Assembly (NCBI GenBank): GCA_003517965.1
Contig: DOZO01000011.1
Coordinates: 1 to 9,888 of the forward strand
From: Desulfobulbaceae bacterium
Lineage (GTDB): Bacteria > Desulfobacterota > Desulfobulbia > Desulfobulbales > Desulfurivibrionaceae
Direction of reading: 5' to 3'
DNA: 9,888 nt
Shown piece by piece: positions 1 to 5,989 of the stretch. The notes below the pieces were generated by a model. It worked only from the letters and a program-made list of their open reading frames with translations. It was not told the origin of the DNA and did not search any database. The position numbers and the translations under genes were made by a program. Within the stretch, counting starts at the first letter, position 1. Every line of letters begins with the position of its first letter.

Positions 1-8
1 TACCTTTG

Positions 9-112
9 TAAACGTTCAGCAGCACCACATCTGCTTTGTCATCGGCCTGCTCATGTGCAGTAGCACACTTCGCAGGCCTCTTTCGCGCATCTGCGGCACT
101 GCTGAATGCTTA
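9..112 (+). repeat. Palindromic repeat element, copy E1
   Basis: This is the first of three related elements in the window. The outer arms TAAACGTTCAGCAG (9-22) and CTGCTGAATGCTTA (99-112) pair over 13 of 14 positions, allowing one G-T pair. Inside them are paired fragments at 25-34 with 87-96, then GGCCTGC (44-50) with GCAGGCC (72-78), and an apical hairpin TGTGC-AGTA-GCACA (54-67). The motif CATCTGC occurs twice on the same strand, at 28-34 and 88-94. Two boxes, about 28-50 and 72-94, are shared with E2 (1058-1165) and, inverted, with E3 (1983-1874). The whole segment can fold into one long interrupted hairpin as RNA or single-stranded DNA. It contains no convincing ORF. It could be a REP/MITE-like mobile palindrome or a structured RNA; the sequence alone does not decide between them. 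Confidence 0.85.
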
Positions 113-141
113 CACGGAGTTTATATTAAATTTTGGTAGCC

Positions 142-155
142 CTGGTGAACGATTA
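142..155 (+). repeat. Distal third copy of the E1 right arm
   Basis: The 14-mer CTGGTGAACGATTA matches the reverse complement of the E1 left arm (9-22) at 12 of 14 positions and the E1 right arm (99-112) at 11 of 14. It starts 43 bases after the right arm starts, so the left arm has two possible pairing partners. Equivalent distal copies follow E2 and E3, which is why this imperfect match is reported. On its own it would be weak. Confidence 0.6.
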
Positions 156-219
156 TCTATCTTTTTAGCCATTGTATTTTTTTCAAGAACATATCAACCC
201 TTAAGTGTTTTTAAAAATC

Positions 220-1056
220 ATGAGAGAGATTGACAGCAACGAAATTCGTAAGGCTGTTTGTAATCTGGCTATTGCCGCAGCCCATGATCTTGAACCGGAT
301 ATTCTTGAGGCTCTGCTCGCTGCGCGAGACCGGGAAACAGGGGTGATGGCCAGAAATATTCTGGATCTTCTGCTTACCAATGCCGATATCGCCAGTCGAG
401 AACGGATTCCTGTATGCCAGGATACCGGCACTGGTATTATTTTTATCGAACTTGGTCAGGAGATCCACCTAAAGGGTGATTTGAACGAGGCCTTACAGGA
501 GGGAGTACGGCTTGGCTATGAAGAAGGCTATCTGCGCAAATCGGTCTGTGATCCGTTGACCCGGGAAAATACCGGGACCAACACCCCGGCTGTGGTGCAT
601 CTGGAGATGGTCCCGGGTGACCGACTTGCCATCCGCTTTTTGCCCAAAGGCTGCGGTAGTGAAAATATGAGCAGTTTAGTCATGCTGCCTCCGGCTGCCG
701 GAACGGAAGGGGTGGTGAGTCATGTGATCGAGAGGGTGTTGGCAGCAGGTTCAAATCCCTGTCCGCCGATAATTGTCGGGGTTGGCCTTGGTGGTTCTTT
801 TGAAAAGGCGGCCCTGCTGGCCAAAAAAGCTCTGCTGCGACCGGTTGGCCAGATAAATCCCAGGCAGGATGTGGCGGCGCTTGAAGAGAGGATTTTGCGG
901 GAGATCAATGTTCATGGCCAGGGGGTGCACGGTTTTGGCGGGATCACCACGGCCTTAGCCGTGCATGTGGAAATATTTCCTTGTCATATCGCCAGCCTGC
1001 CGGTGGCAATCAATATCCAGTGTCATGCCCATCGGCACAAGGAAATTGTCTTGTAG
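220..1056 (+). CDS. Class I fumarate hydratase, alpha subunit
   Basis: This is the N-terminal, iron-sulfur half of a two-subunit class I fumarase, which interconverts fumarate and L-malate in the cytoplasm. In this family three cysteines hold a [4Fe-4S] cluster that binds substrate. Good candidates are C66 in IPVCQDTGTG, C110 in SVCDPLTREN and C145 in KGCGSENMS (numbered from the ATG at 220). The length of 278 residues is normal for a separate alpha subunit. The ATG at 220 was chosen because MREI is a typical start for this family; an in-frame GTG at 205 would add five residues. Neither start has a clear Shine-Dalgarno sequence. The beta subunit follows 193 bases downstream, with repeat E2 between them starting two bases after this stop codon. 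The paralogous L(+)-tartrate dehydratase alpha subunit cannot be fully excluded, but fumarase is more likely. Confidence 0.9.
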   Translation: MREIDSNEIRKAVCNLAIAAAHDLEPDILEALLAARDRETGVMARNILDLLLTNADIASRERIPVCQDTGTGIIFIELGQEIHLKGDLNEALQEGVRLGYEEGYLRKSVCDPLTRENTGTNTPAVVHLEMVPGDRLAIRFLPKGCGSENMSSLVMLPPAAGTEGVVSHVIERVLAAGSNPCPPIIVGVGLGGSFEKAALLAKKALLRPVGQINPRQDVAALEERILREINVHGQGVHGFGGITTALAVHVEIFPCHIASLPVAINIQCHAHRHKEIVL

Positions 1057-1057
1057 C

Positions 1058-1165
1058 CGGAACTGTCCAGCAGCACCATATCTGCGTTGTCATCGGCCTG
1101 CTCATGTGCAATAGCACACGTCGCACGCCTCTTCCTATTATTTGCGGCATTGCTGGATAGTTCCG
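1058..1165 (+). repeat. Palindromic repeat element, copy E2, between the fumarase subunit genes
   Basis: This element has the same orientation and architecture as E1. The outer arms are CGGAACTGTCCAGCAG (1058-1073) and TTGCTGGATAGTTCCG (1150-1165), which pair over all 16 positions with two G-T pairs. Their distal ends differ from those of E1, yet complementarity is kept: TTCAGCAG with CTGCTGAA in E1 becomes TCCAGCAG with TTGCTGGA here. The inner stem GGCCTGC (1095-1101) with GCACGCC (1123-1129) has one mismatch. The apical hairpin is TGTGC-AATA-GCACA (1105-1118). The paired CATCTGC motifs of E1 appear as TATCTGC (1079) and TATTTGC (1139), again 60 bases apart. It sits in the presumed fumarase mRNA, so it would be transcribed with it and could affect stability or read-through. 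Confidence 0.88.
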
Positions 1166-1194
1166 TTTTGTGAACTCAGTTCCTGCACGGTTTG

Positions 1195-1210
1195 GAGCTG
1201 GATAGTTCTT
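1195..1210 (+). repeat. Distal third copy of the E2 right arm
   Basis: The 12-mer GCTGGATAGTTC at 1197-1208 is an exact direct repeat of 1152-1163 in the E2 right arm, shifted by 45 bases. It can pair with the E2 left arm GAACTGTCCAGC (1060-1071) over 12 positions including one G-T pair. The spacer between the two right-arm copies contains a small palindrome, GAACT-C-AGTTC (1172-1182). The site lies about 40 bases before the start codon of the beta subunit, so alternative pairing could in principle reach its ribosome-binding region. Confidence 0.75.
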
Positions 1211-1249
1211 ATAGCAATTAAATGCTGAAGCCTGAGGACTGGAATAATT

Positions 1250-1828
1250 ATGTCGCTACTATGCAGTGAACCTGCTTTTTTGGCCAACCTGCCCGAGGTG
1301 CGGCTGCCTTTCACCTCGGAGGCTCTGGCCTCTCTCAAGGCTGGCGAACTGGTAAGCCTGAGCGGCACGCTTTACACCGGGCGGGATCAGACGCATCGTC
1401 GACTTTGCGCCCTGTTGGATGAGGGAAAGGAACTGCCTGTAGATATTGCGGGGCAATTTCTTTATTATGTAGGTCCGAGTCCGGCTCGTCCTGGTCGGGT
1501 AATTGGTGCGGCAGGTCCCACCACCAGCTATCGCATGGACACCTACACCCCGCGTCTGCTTGCCTTGGGGCTTGCGGCGACCATGGGTAAAGGCCCTCGC
1601 TCTGCCGAGGTACGCCAGGCAATGCTGGCTCATGGTGCGGTTTATCTCGCTACTATTGGTGGAGCTGGTGCGTTCTTGTCTAAATGTATCAAGAAATCAG
1701 AACTGGTTGCTTTTGCCGATGCCGGGCCGGAGGCTCTTTTCCGGTTTGAGGTGGAGAACTTTCCTGCCGTGGTGATCAACGACCTGGCTGGCCATGATTA
1801 TTATGCGCTGGTCGCTCAGCTTACGTAA
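1250..1828 (+). CDS. Class I fumarate hydratase, beta subunit
   Basis: This is the C-terminal half of a two-subunit class I fumarase. It pairs with the alpha subunit at 220-1056 to form the active cytoplasmic enzyme of the fumarate-malate step, used in either direction of the TCA cycle in anaerobes. The 192-residue length fits the family. Recognisable blocks are LSGTLYTGRDQTHRR (residues 37-51), GPTTSYRMDTYTPRLL (89-104), followed by TMGKG with K114, then YLATIGGAGAFLSKCI (132-147) and ADAGPEALFRFEVENFP (156-172). In this family the arginine, threonine and lysine residues in these blocks contribute to substrate binding and catalysis. TGAGGA at 1233-1238 is a plausible ribosome-binding site, 11 bases before the ATG. 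The stop codon lies inside the distal arm of element E3. L(+)-tartrate dehydratase beta is the main alternative. Confidence 0.9.
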   Translation: MSLLCSEPAFLANLPEVRLPFTSEALASLKAGELVSLSGTLYTGRDQTHRRLCALLDEGKELPVDIAGQFLYYVGPSPARPGRVIGAAGPTTSYRMDTYTPRLLALGLAATMGKGPRSAEVRQAMLAHGAVYLATIGGAGAFLSKCIKKSELVAFADAGPEALFRFEVENFPAVVINDLAGHDYYALVAQLT

Positions 1829-1840
1829 CTGATCACAGGA
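1825..1840 (-). repeat. Distal third copy of the E3 right arm, overlapping a stop codon
   Basis: Read on the minus strand this segment is TCCTGTGATCAGTTAC. It matches the E3 right arm CCCTGTAATCACTTAC (1889-1874) at 13 of 16 positions, and the reverse complement of the E3 left arm (CCCTGTGATCGCTTAC) also at 13 of 16, including a 9-base exact run CCTGTGATC. It begins 49 bases beyond the corresponding point of the right arm. It covers the TAA stop codon of the fumarase beta gene (1826-1828), so at least part of it is host coding sequence. Confidence 0.7.
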
Positions 1841-1873
1841 TAAGTTGACCAAGTTCAGCGCTGCCCCCCAACT

Positions 1874-1983
1874 GTAAGTGATTACAGGGTGTGGCAGATG
1901 CGCGACAGAGGCCTGAGAGCTATAACATATGGTATGTAAACAGGCCGATAACAAAGCAGATGTCGTGCCCTGTGATCGCTTAC
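1874..1983 (-). repeat. Palindromic repeat element, copy E3 (inverted)
   Basis: This element has the opposite orientation to E1 and E2. In element orientation (minus strand) the left arm is GTAAGCGATCACAGGG (1983-1968) and the right arm is CCCTGTAATCACTTAC (1889-1874); all 16 positions pair if G-T pairs are allowed. Both internal boxes agree with E1 at about 21 of 22 positions (1962-1941 and 1915-1894). These include the inner stem GGCCTG with CAGGCC (1910-1915 and 1941-1946) and two CATCTGC motifs. The apex is unrelated in sequence to E1 and E2 but still forms a hairpin, ACATA-TGG-TATGT on the plus strand (1925-1937). The element fills the gap between the convergent fumarase beta gene and ctpA, ending five bases before the ctpA stop codon. 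It may act as a barrier between the two converging transcripts. It has no U-tract, so it is not a canonical intrinsic terminator. Confidence 0.85.
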
Positions 1984-1987
1984 CTGC

Positions 1988-3364
1988 TTACTTCTTGCCA
2001 AAAACGTTCAGACCCTTGAGCAATGTGAGTGCGGTGTTTAATTGCTGATCCTTGCTTAAATCTTCGACCTGCGGTTTTTCTTTTGTCGCCGGGGCCTTTT
2101 CCTTGATTTTTTCTTTTTCCTCAACCTTTGGCTTGTCGTCTATTGGGGGCACTGCTTCATTTAAGCCATTGCCTATGTGATGCTGAAGATCCTGTTCCCG
2201 CAGGTATTTTGGTTTTTTGCTCTGATCATCCCCTTTATTGTCATTTTCTACGGCCAAGGAAGTTGGAGAGGGGACAACGACATCAGGGGTAATGCCCGTT
2301 GCCTGAATCGAACGGCCACTTGGGGTGTAGTATCTGGCGGTGGTCAATCTGAGTCCCGCCCCGTTGTCCATGGGAATTACGGTTTGTACCGAGCCTTTGC
2401 CAAAGGTCTGGGCGCCGATAATCACTGCTTTCTTGTGATCCTGTAGAGCACCAGCGACGATTTCCGAGGCGCTGGCGCTACCTTCGTTTACCAGTACAAC
2501 CAAGGGGAATTTGTATTTGCCGCCACTGCTGTGGGCGTAGAAGACGGAATTCTGTCCTTTGATTCGACCCCGGGTAGAAACAAGCACTCCTTCGTCAATG
2601 AAGATATCCGAAATCTTTATGGCCTGATCGAGAAGTCCACCAGGATTATTGCGCAGGTCTAAGATAAGACCTTTTATCTTGCCTTGCTTTTCAAGGTCGG
2701 CAAGCGCTTTTTTGAAATCAGGCGTGGTTTGTGCCTGGAAATTGATGATGCGGAGGTAAGGATATCCCGGTTCCAGTAGTTTTGATTTGACACTGTGGAT
2801 TGGGATAATATCACGGATCAGGGTGATCTCTTTGGTATCGGACCAGCCCTTGCGGTGGATGGTGATGGTTACTTCAGAGCCTTTCGGCCCCCGCAACCGT
2901 TTTACCGCATCCATAAGGCTCATATCCTGGGTCGGATCCTTGCCGATCTTGACAATTTTATCTCCTGCCTTGAGGCCTTTGATAAAAGCGGGTGTTCCTT
3001 CTATTGGGGAAACAACCGTGAGGATGTTGTCCTTCATGGTTATTTCGATGCCAATCCCGCCAAAACTCCCCTTGGTTTCTACCTGCAATTCCTTGTAATC
3101 ATCAGGCTTCATATAAGAAGAGTGAGGATCAAGGGTGTTCAGCATGCCCTTTATCGCTCCTTCAATGGCTTTTTTGCTGTCCACTTCCTCGACATAATTT
3201 TCTTGCACCAGATTAAGCACATTGGCAAAGGCTTCCAGACTTTCGTAGGTGTCCTGGGTGGTCGCAGTGACGGTTGAGTAATTCCAAGCCAGCAAAGAAC
3301 CGGTGGCAACCGAGATAGATACGACAATAATTTTTATAATCGATCGTTTTGTTGAACTTTTCAT
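1988..3364 (-). CDS. ctpA: Carboxyl-terminal processing peptidase (S41 family, CtpA-like)
   Basis: This is a serine protease that cleaves proteins near their C-termini in the periplasm, with roles in envelope protein maturation and turnover. The 458-residue protein begins with a basic stretch and a hydrophobic segment (about residues 8-28), either a signal peptide or a membrane anchor. A PDZ domain follows at about 95-185 (GSFGGIGIE, then SPIEGTPAFIKGLKAGDKIVKI). The S41 catalytic domain lies at about 190-365. From family spacing, the Ser-Lys-Gln catalytic set is S298 in NEGSASASEIVAGAL, K323 in TFGKGSVQ and Q327. The tail from about 373 to 440 is low-complexity and rich in Lys, Glu, Asp and Pro. 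The ATG at 3364 has a modest AAGGAC ribosome-binding site. The gene is separated from upstream glnN by a strong terminator and has its own promoter candidate, so it is probably transcribed alone. Confidence 0.93.
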   Translation of the reverse strand: MKSSTKRSIIKIIVVSISVATGSLLAWNYSTVTATTQDTYESLEAFANVLNLVQENYVEEVDSKKAIEGAIKGMLNTLDPHSSYMKPDDYKELQVETKGSFGGIGIEITMKDNILTVVSPIEGTPAFIKGLKAGDKIVKIGKDPTQDMSLMDAVKRLRGPKGSEVTITIHRKGWSDTKEITLIRDIIPIHSVKSKLLEPGYPYLRIINFQAQTTPDFKKALADLEKQGKIKGLILDLRNNPGGLLDQAIKISDIFIDEGVLVSTRGRIKGQNSVFYAHSSGGKYKFPLVVLVNEGSASASEIVAGALQDHKKAVIIGAQTFGKGSVQTVIPMDNGAGLRLTTARYYTPSGRSIQATGITPDVVVPSPTSLAVENDNKGDDQSKKPKYLREQDLQHHIGNGLNEAVPPIDDKPKVEEKEKIKEKAPATKEKPQVEDLSKDQQLNTALTLLKGLNVFGKK

Positions 3365-3430
3365 GACTGGGTCCTTAACCGAAAAAATGCCAAAATGGAA
3401 TTGTTTATTATTTGTGTTGGAGGATAATTA

Positions 3431-3464
3431 ATTATATTTTAGCATGTTTCCTGCTTGGGAACAA
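3431..3464 (-). promoter_or_regulatory. Candidate sigma-70-type promoter for ctpA
   Basis: On the minus strand TTGTTC (3464-3459) is followed after exactly 17 bases by TAAAAT (3441-3436). A perfect TATAAT overlaps it at 3436-3431. This lies 70-100 bases before the ctpA start codon and beyond the terminator that closes glnN. The surrounding sequence is AT-rich. The rest of the 299-base gap between the genes (3365-3663) holds only this candidate and the terminator. Confidence 0.55.
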
Positions 3465-3578
3465 TAACTTATCCGTGTTGTTCAGGGGGAGATCAAACTT
3501 TTCGGAGTTGTATCACCGGACTCTCCAGTAAAGGTGGTTGGGTTTTCATGCATTGACAATTTTGTTGACCCTATAACG

Positions 3579-3618
3579 AAAAAAAACAGGGAAAGTCATT
3601 TGACTTTCCCTGTTTTTT
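3579..3618. terminator. Bidirectional intrinsic terminator downstream of glnN
   Basis: The perfect inverted repeat CAGGGAAAGTC-ATTT-GACTTTCCCTG (3587-3612) gives an 11-bp stem with a 4-base loop. It is flanked by eight A residues (3579-3586) and six T residues (3613-3618). Read leftward, the A run becomes an eight-U tract, which suits termination of glnN. It can also stop transcripts arriving from the left. A further perfect 7-bp inverted repeat, CTATAAC (3571-3577) with GTTATAG (3657-3663), encloses the terminator and reaches the glnN stop codon; this may be chance. Confidence 0.92.
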
Positions 3619-3663
3619 CTTTCCGTGCTTCGGGACTGCGCCCGTTTCCTTATCTTGTTATAG

Positions 3664-5805
3664 TTAGAGGTTAAACAGCAGATCGCTGTAGGTCGGTACC
3701 GGCCAAAGATCATCTGGCAGGATGGCCTCAAGGGCGTCGATCTCGCTACGCAGGGCGATCATGGCAGGGAAAACCTTGTCGCGATAAGCTGCGCCCTGTT
3801 TGTCAACCGCATTGATGGCCTGGGCCTTTTTGGTTTCCGCCTCCAATTTGGCTACCCGCTTGCCTGCTGACTCAAGATGTTTGCCTACCTCTTCCAAAAG
3901 TCCTTTTTGCACGGAGCCGTATTTTCCAGCGGCTGCCGCAGAAGCGCCAAGTTCGCCGACAAAACGGATGGCGGCGGGGATGAACTGGCGCCTGGTCATC
4001 TGGATAGAGGTCAGGGACTCGATGTTGATGTTTTTGGCATACTGTTCCACATAGATGTCGTAGCGGGAATGCAACTCATCCTTGGAAAGCACGTTGTACT
4101 TGCCGAAGAGTTTGATCGCCTTGGGAGTGACAAAGGCTTTTAGCGCATCCACGGTGTTGCGGACGTTGGGCAGGCCGCGCTTTTCGGCCTCATCAGCCCA
4201 TTCGGCGGAGTAGTTGTTGCCGTTGAAGACGATCCGTCCATGCTTGGTCATGACTTCCTTGAGGATGGCGATGATCTCTTTGTTTACGTCCTTGGCCTTT
4301 TCCAGGCGGGCGGCGATTTCTTCCAGAGCCTCGGCGGCAATGGTGTTTAAAGCCACGTTGGGGCCGGAGATGGACTGGGAGGAACCGACCATGCGGAATT
4401 CGAACTTGTTGCCGGTGAAGGCAAAGGGCGAGGTCCGGTTGCGATCGGTGTTGTCCTTGGGCAGTTCGGGCAGAGAATCAACCCCGATCTTCAGAGTCTG
4501 GCAGCCGTCCTTCTTGCAGATCTTCTCGCCCTTGGCCAGTTTTTCCAGCACGTCGGAAAGCTCCTGGCCCAGGAAGATGGAGATAATCGCCGGTGGGGCC
4601 TCGTTGGCGCCCAGGCGATGATCGTTGCCGGAGCTGCCGCAGGTGGCGCGCATGATATCGGCATGGGTGTCAACCGCTTTGATCAGAGCGGAGAGGAAGA
4701 CCAGGAACACGGCGTTATCCTCGGGGGTTTGGCCCGGATCCAAGAGGTTGATGCCATCATCGGTGGAGAGTGACCAGTTGTTGTGCTTGCCGGAGCCGTT
4801 TATTCCGGCGTAGGGCTTTTCGTGCAGCAGGCATACCATGCTGTGGCGCAAGGCAACTTTCTGCATGGTTTCCATGACCAGCTGATTGTGGTCGGTAGCC
4901 ATGTTGGTGGTGGTGAAAACCGGGGCCATTTCAAACTGGGCAGGGGCCACCTCGTTGTGCTTGGTCTTGGAAGAGATGCCCATCTTCCACAGTTCAATGT
5001 CCAGATCCTTCATGTAGGCGGAAACTCGGTCCTTGATCGCCCCGAAGTACTGGTCTTCCAGTTCCTGGCCTTTGGGGGCCGGGGCACCGAACAGGCTGCG
5101 ACCGCAGGTCATCAGGTCGAGACGTTGCAGGTAGTACTCTTTTTCCACCAGGAAGTATTCCTGCTCCGCGCCCACTGTAGAGACCACAGTGTTGGAGGTG
5201 GTATTGCCCATGGCCTTGAGCACCCGCAGGGCCTGTTTGGAAACGACGTTCATCGAGCGGAGCAGGGGGGTTTTCTTGTCCAGAGCCTCGCCCTTGTAGG
5301 AGCAGAAGGCGGTGGGGATACAGAGAGTCACATCGCCTGATTCATCTTCTTTGAGAAAGGCGGGGGAAGTGCAGTCCCAAGCGGTGTAGCCTCGAGCTTC
5401 GAAGGTAACGCGCAGGCCGCCACTGGGAAAGGAAGAGGCATCTGGTTCGCCCTGGATCAGCTGCTTGCCGGAGAACTCCATGATCACTCCGCCATCATCG
5501 GTGGGGGAGATGAAGGAGTCGTGCTTTTCGGCGGTGGCGCCGGTAAGGGGCTGGAACCAGTGAGTGTAATGGCTGGCTCCCTTTTCGATGGCCCAGTCCT
5601 TCATGGCGTTAGCCACAACTGAAGCTACGTCCGGTGGCAGGGAGGAACCGGAATTGATAGTTTTCTGTAGAGCTTTATAGGTCTCCTTGGGAAGCCTCTC
5701 TTTCATGGTTTTATTGTTGAACACGTTGCTGCCGAAAAGCTCAGGTACGGTCATCGTGTTCTGGTCGTAGTCATTGCCACAACCGCAGGTGCAATTGTCA
5801 CTCAT
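3664..5805 (-). CDS. glnN: Glutamine synthetase type III (GlnN)
   Basis: This enzyme makes glutamine from glutamate, ammonia and ATP. Type III enzymes are large cytoplasmic oligomers, and the 713-residue length fits them rather than the roughly 450-residue type I. Active-site blocks are VGAEQEYFLV (211-220), KHNEVAPAQFE (282-292), NGSGKHNNWSL (336-346), LGANEAPPAIISIFLG (398-413) and NRTSPFAFTGNKFEFR (456-471). The ATG at 5805 was chosen because AGGAGA lies six bases before it; the reading frame stays open to an ATG at 5913, but that extension has no ribosome-binding site and no family character. The N-terminus carries a C-x-C-x-C cluster (C5, C7, C9). The gene lies 262 bases after glnD on the same strand, in a nitrogen-assimilation block, and ends at a strong terminator. 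Type III enzymes are not known to be controlled by the GlnE adenylylation site of type I. Confidence 0.95.
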   Translation of the reverse strand: MSDNCTCGCGNDYDQNTMTVPELFGSNVFNNKTMKERLPKETYKALQKTINSGSSLPPDVASVVANAMKDWAIEKGASHYTHWFQPLTGATAEKHDSFISPTDDGGVIMEFSGKQLIQGEPDASSFPSGGLRVTFEARGYTAWDCTSPAFLKEDESGDVTLCIPTAFCSYKGEALDKKTPLLRSMNVVSKQALRVLKAMGNTTSNTVVSTVGAEQEYFLVEKEYYLQRLDLMTCGRSLFGAPAPKGQELEDQYFGAIKDRVSAYMKDLDIELWKMGISSKTKHNEVAPAQFEMAPVFTTTNMATDHNQLVMETMQKVALRHSMVCLLHEKPYAGINGSGKHNNWSLSTDDGINLLDPGQTPEDNAVFLVFLSALIKAVDTHADIMRATCGSSGNDHRLGANEAPPAIISIFLGQELSDVLEKLAKGEKICKKDGCQTLKIGVDSLPELPKDNTDRNRTSPFAFTGNKFEFRMVGSSQSISGPNVALNTIAAEALEEIAARLEKAKDVNKEIIAILKEVMTKHGRIVFNGNNYSAEWADEAEKRGLPNVRNTVDALKAFVTPKAIKLFGKYNVLSKDELHSRYDIYVEQYAKNINIESLTSIQMTRRQFIPAAIRFVGELGASAAAAGKYGSVQKGLLEEVGKHLESAGKRVAKLEAETKKAQAINAVDKQGAAYRDKVFPAMIALRSEIDALEAILPDDLWPVPTYSDLLFNL

Positions 5806-5811
5806 TGTGTG

Positions 5812-5817
5812 TCTCCT
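5812..5817 (-). promoter_or_regulatory. Ribosome-binding site that fixes the glnN start
   Basis: AGGAGA on the minus strand lies six bases before the ATG at 5805 and directly after an A-rich run. It supports this start over the in-frame ATG at 5913, which has no comparable site. Confidence 0.85.
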
Positions 5818-5847
5818 TTTTTTGATGTTGATGAAGGGGTAAGGTCG

Positions 5848-5873
5848 AAAACCTCCCACGCCTGTATTGGAGG
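5848..5873 (-). promoter_or_regulatory. Hairpin plus short U-tract in the glnN leader (possible attenuator)
   Basis: On the minus strand CCTCC (5873-5869) can pair with GGAGG (5856-5852) across a 12-base loop, followed by TTTT (5851-5848). It lies about 45 bases before the glnN start. The stem is short, so this is only a candidate. It is the second of two leader hairpins followed by U residues. Confidence 0.3.
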
Positions 5874-5885
5874 AGTGGACATTAG

Positions 5886-5911
5886 TTAAAAGCCAGCCGC
5901 TGACGGTTGGC
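5886..5911 (-). promoter_or_regulatory. Hairpin plus short U-tract between glnD and glnN (terminator or attenuator)
   Basis: On the minus strand GCCAACCG (5911-5904), loop TCAG, and CGGCTGGC (5899-5892) form an 8-position stem with one A-C mismatch, followed by TTTTAA (5891-5886). It could end the amtB-glnB-glnD transcript, about 155 bases after the glnD stop, or act as an attenuator in a glnN leader. The U run is short, so termination would probably be partial. Confidence 0.45.
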
Positions 5912-5948
5912 ACTGTTCTTGTTATTATTTTGTTGAAATCACCAAAAG

Positions 5949-5989
5949 CCGTGTGTTAGTCGTCGGCCGAGATGCCGACAGCACAACGG
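5949..5989 (-). other. Two-part hairpin between glnD and glnN
   Basis: On the minus strand the inner stem GTCGGC (5979-5974), with loop ATCTCG, pairs with GCCGAC (5967-5962). The outer segment CCGTTGTG (5989-5982) pairs with CACACGG (5955-5949) if one T is bulged. There is no U-tract. It is probably a structured untranslated region; no known riboswitch was recognised. The rest of the 5990-6067 stretch shows nothing clear. Confidence 0.4.

Noticed and set aside
133..161. Possible promoter TTGGTA-N17-TCTATC upstream of fumarase alpha
   Set aside because: The -10 half matches poorly, so it was not listed. The 113-219 leader is AT-rich and must hold some expression signals, but none is convincing.
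36..233. Small open frame across E1 and the fumarase leader
   Set aside because: It runs through the palindrome and into the start of the fumarase alpha gene out of frame, lacks a ribosome-binding site, and is not kept in E2 or E3.
9..1983. Integron-like array: gene, palindrome, gene, palindrome
   Set aside because: The palindromes lack the GTTRRRY/RYYYAAC core sites of attC, the third copy is inverted, and the genes are housekeeping fumarase subunits with no integrase in the window.
2795..3277. 160-codon open frame antisense to ctpA
   Set aside because: It lies wholly within the conserved protease domain on the other strand and shows no family character.
4783..5340. 185-codon open frame antisense to glnN
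   Set aside because: It is a codon-bias shadow of the conserved glnN gene, with no ribosome-binding site and no recognisable domain.
5806..5913. N-terminal extension of GlnN by 36 residues
   Set aside because: The upstream ATG has no ribosome-binding site, the extension has no family resemblance, and it covers leader hairpins, whereas the ATG at 5805 has AGGAGA at ideal spacing.
5907..5923. Sigma-54-like sequence TTGGCAC-N5-TTGTT on the plus strand
   Set aside because: It points away from glnN into the antisense of glnD, the -12 element is GT rather than GC, and it overlaps a hairpin arm. No gene would be served by it.
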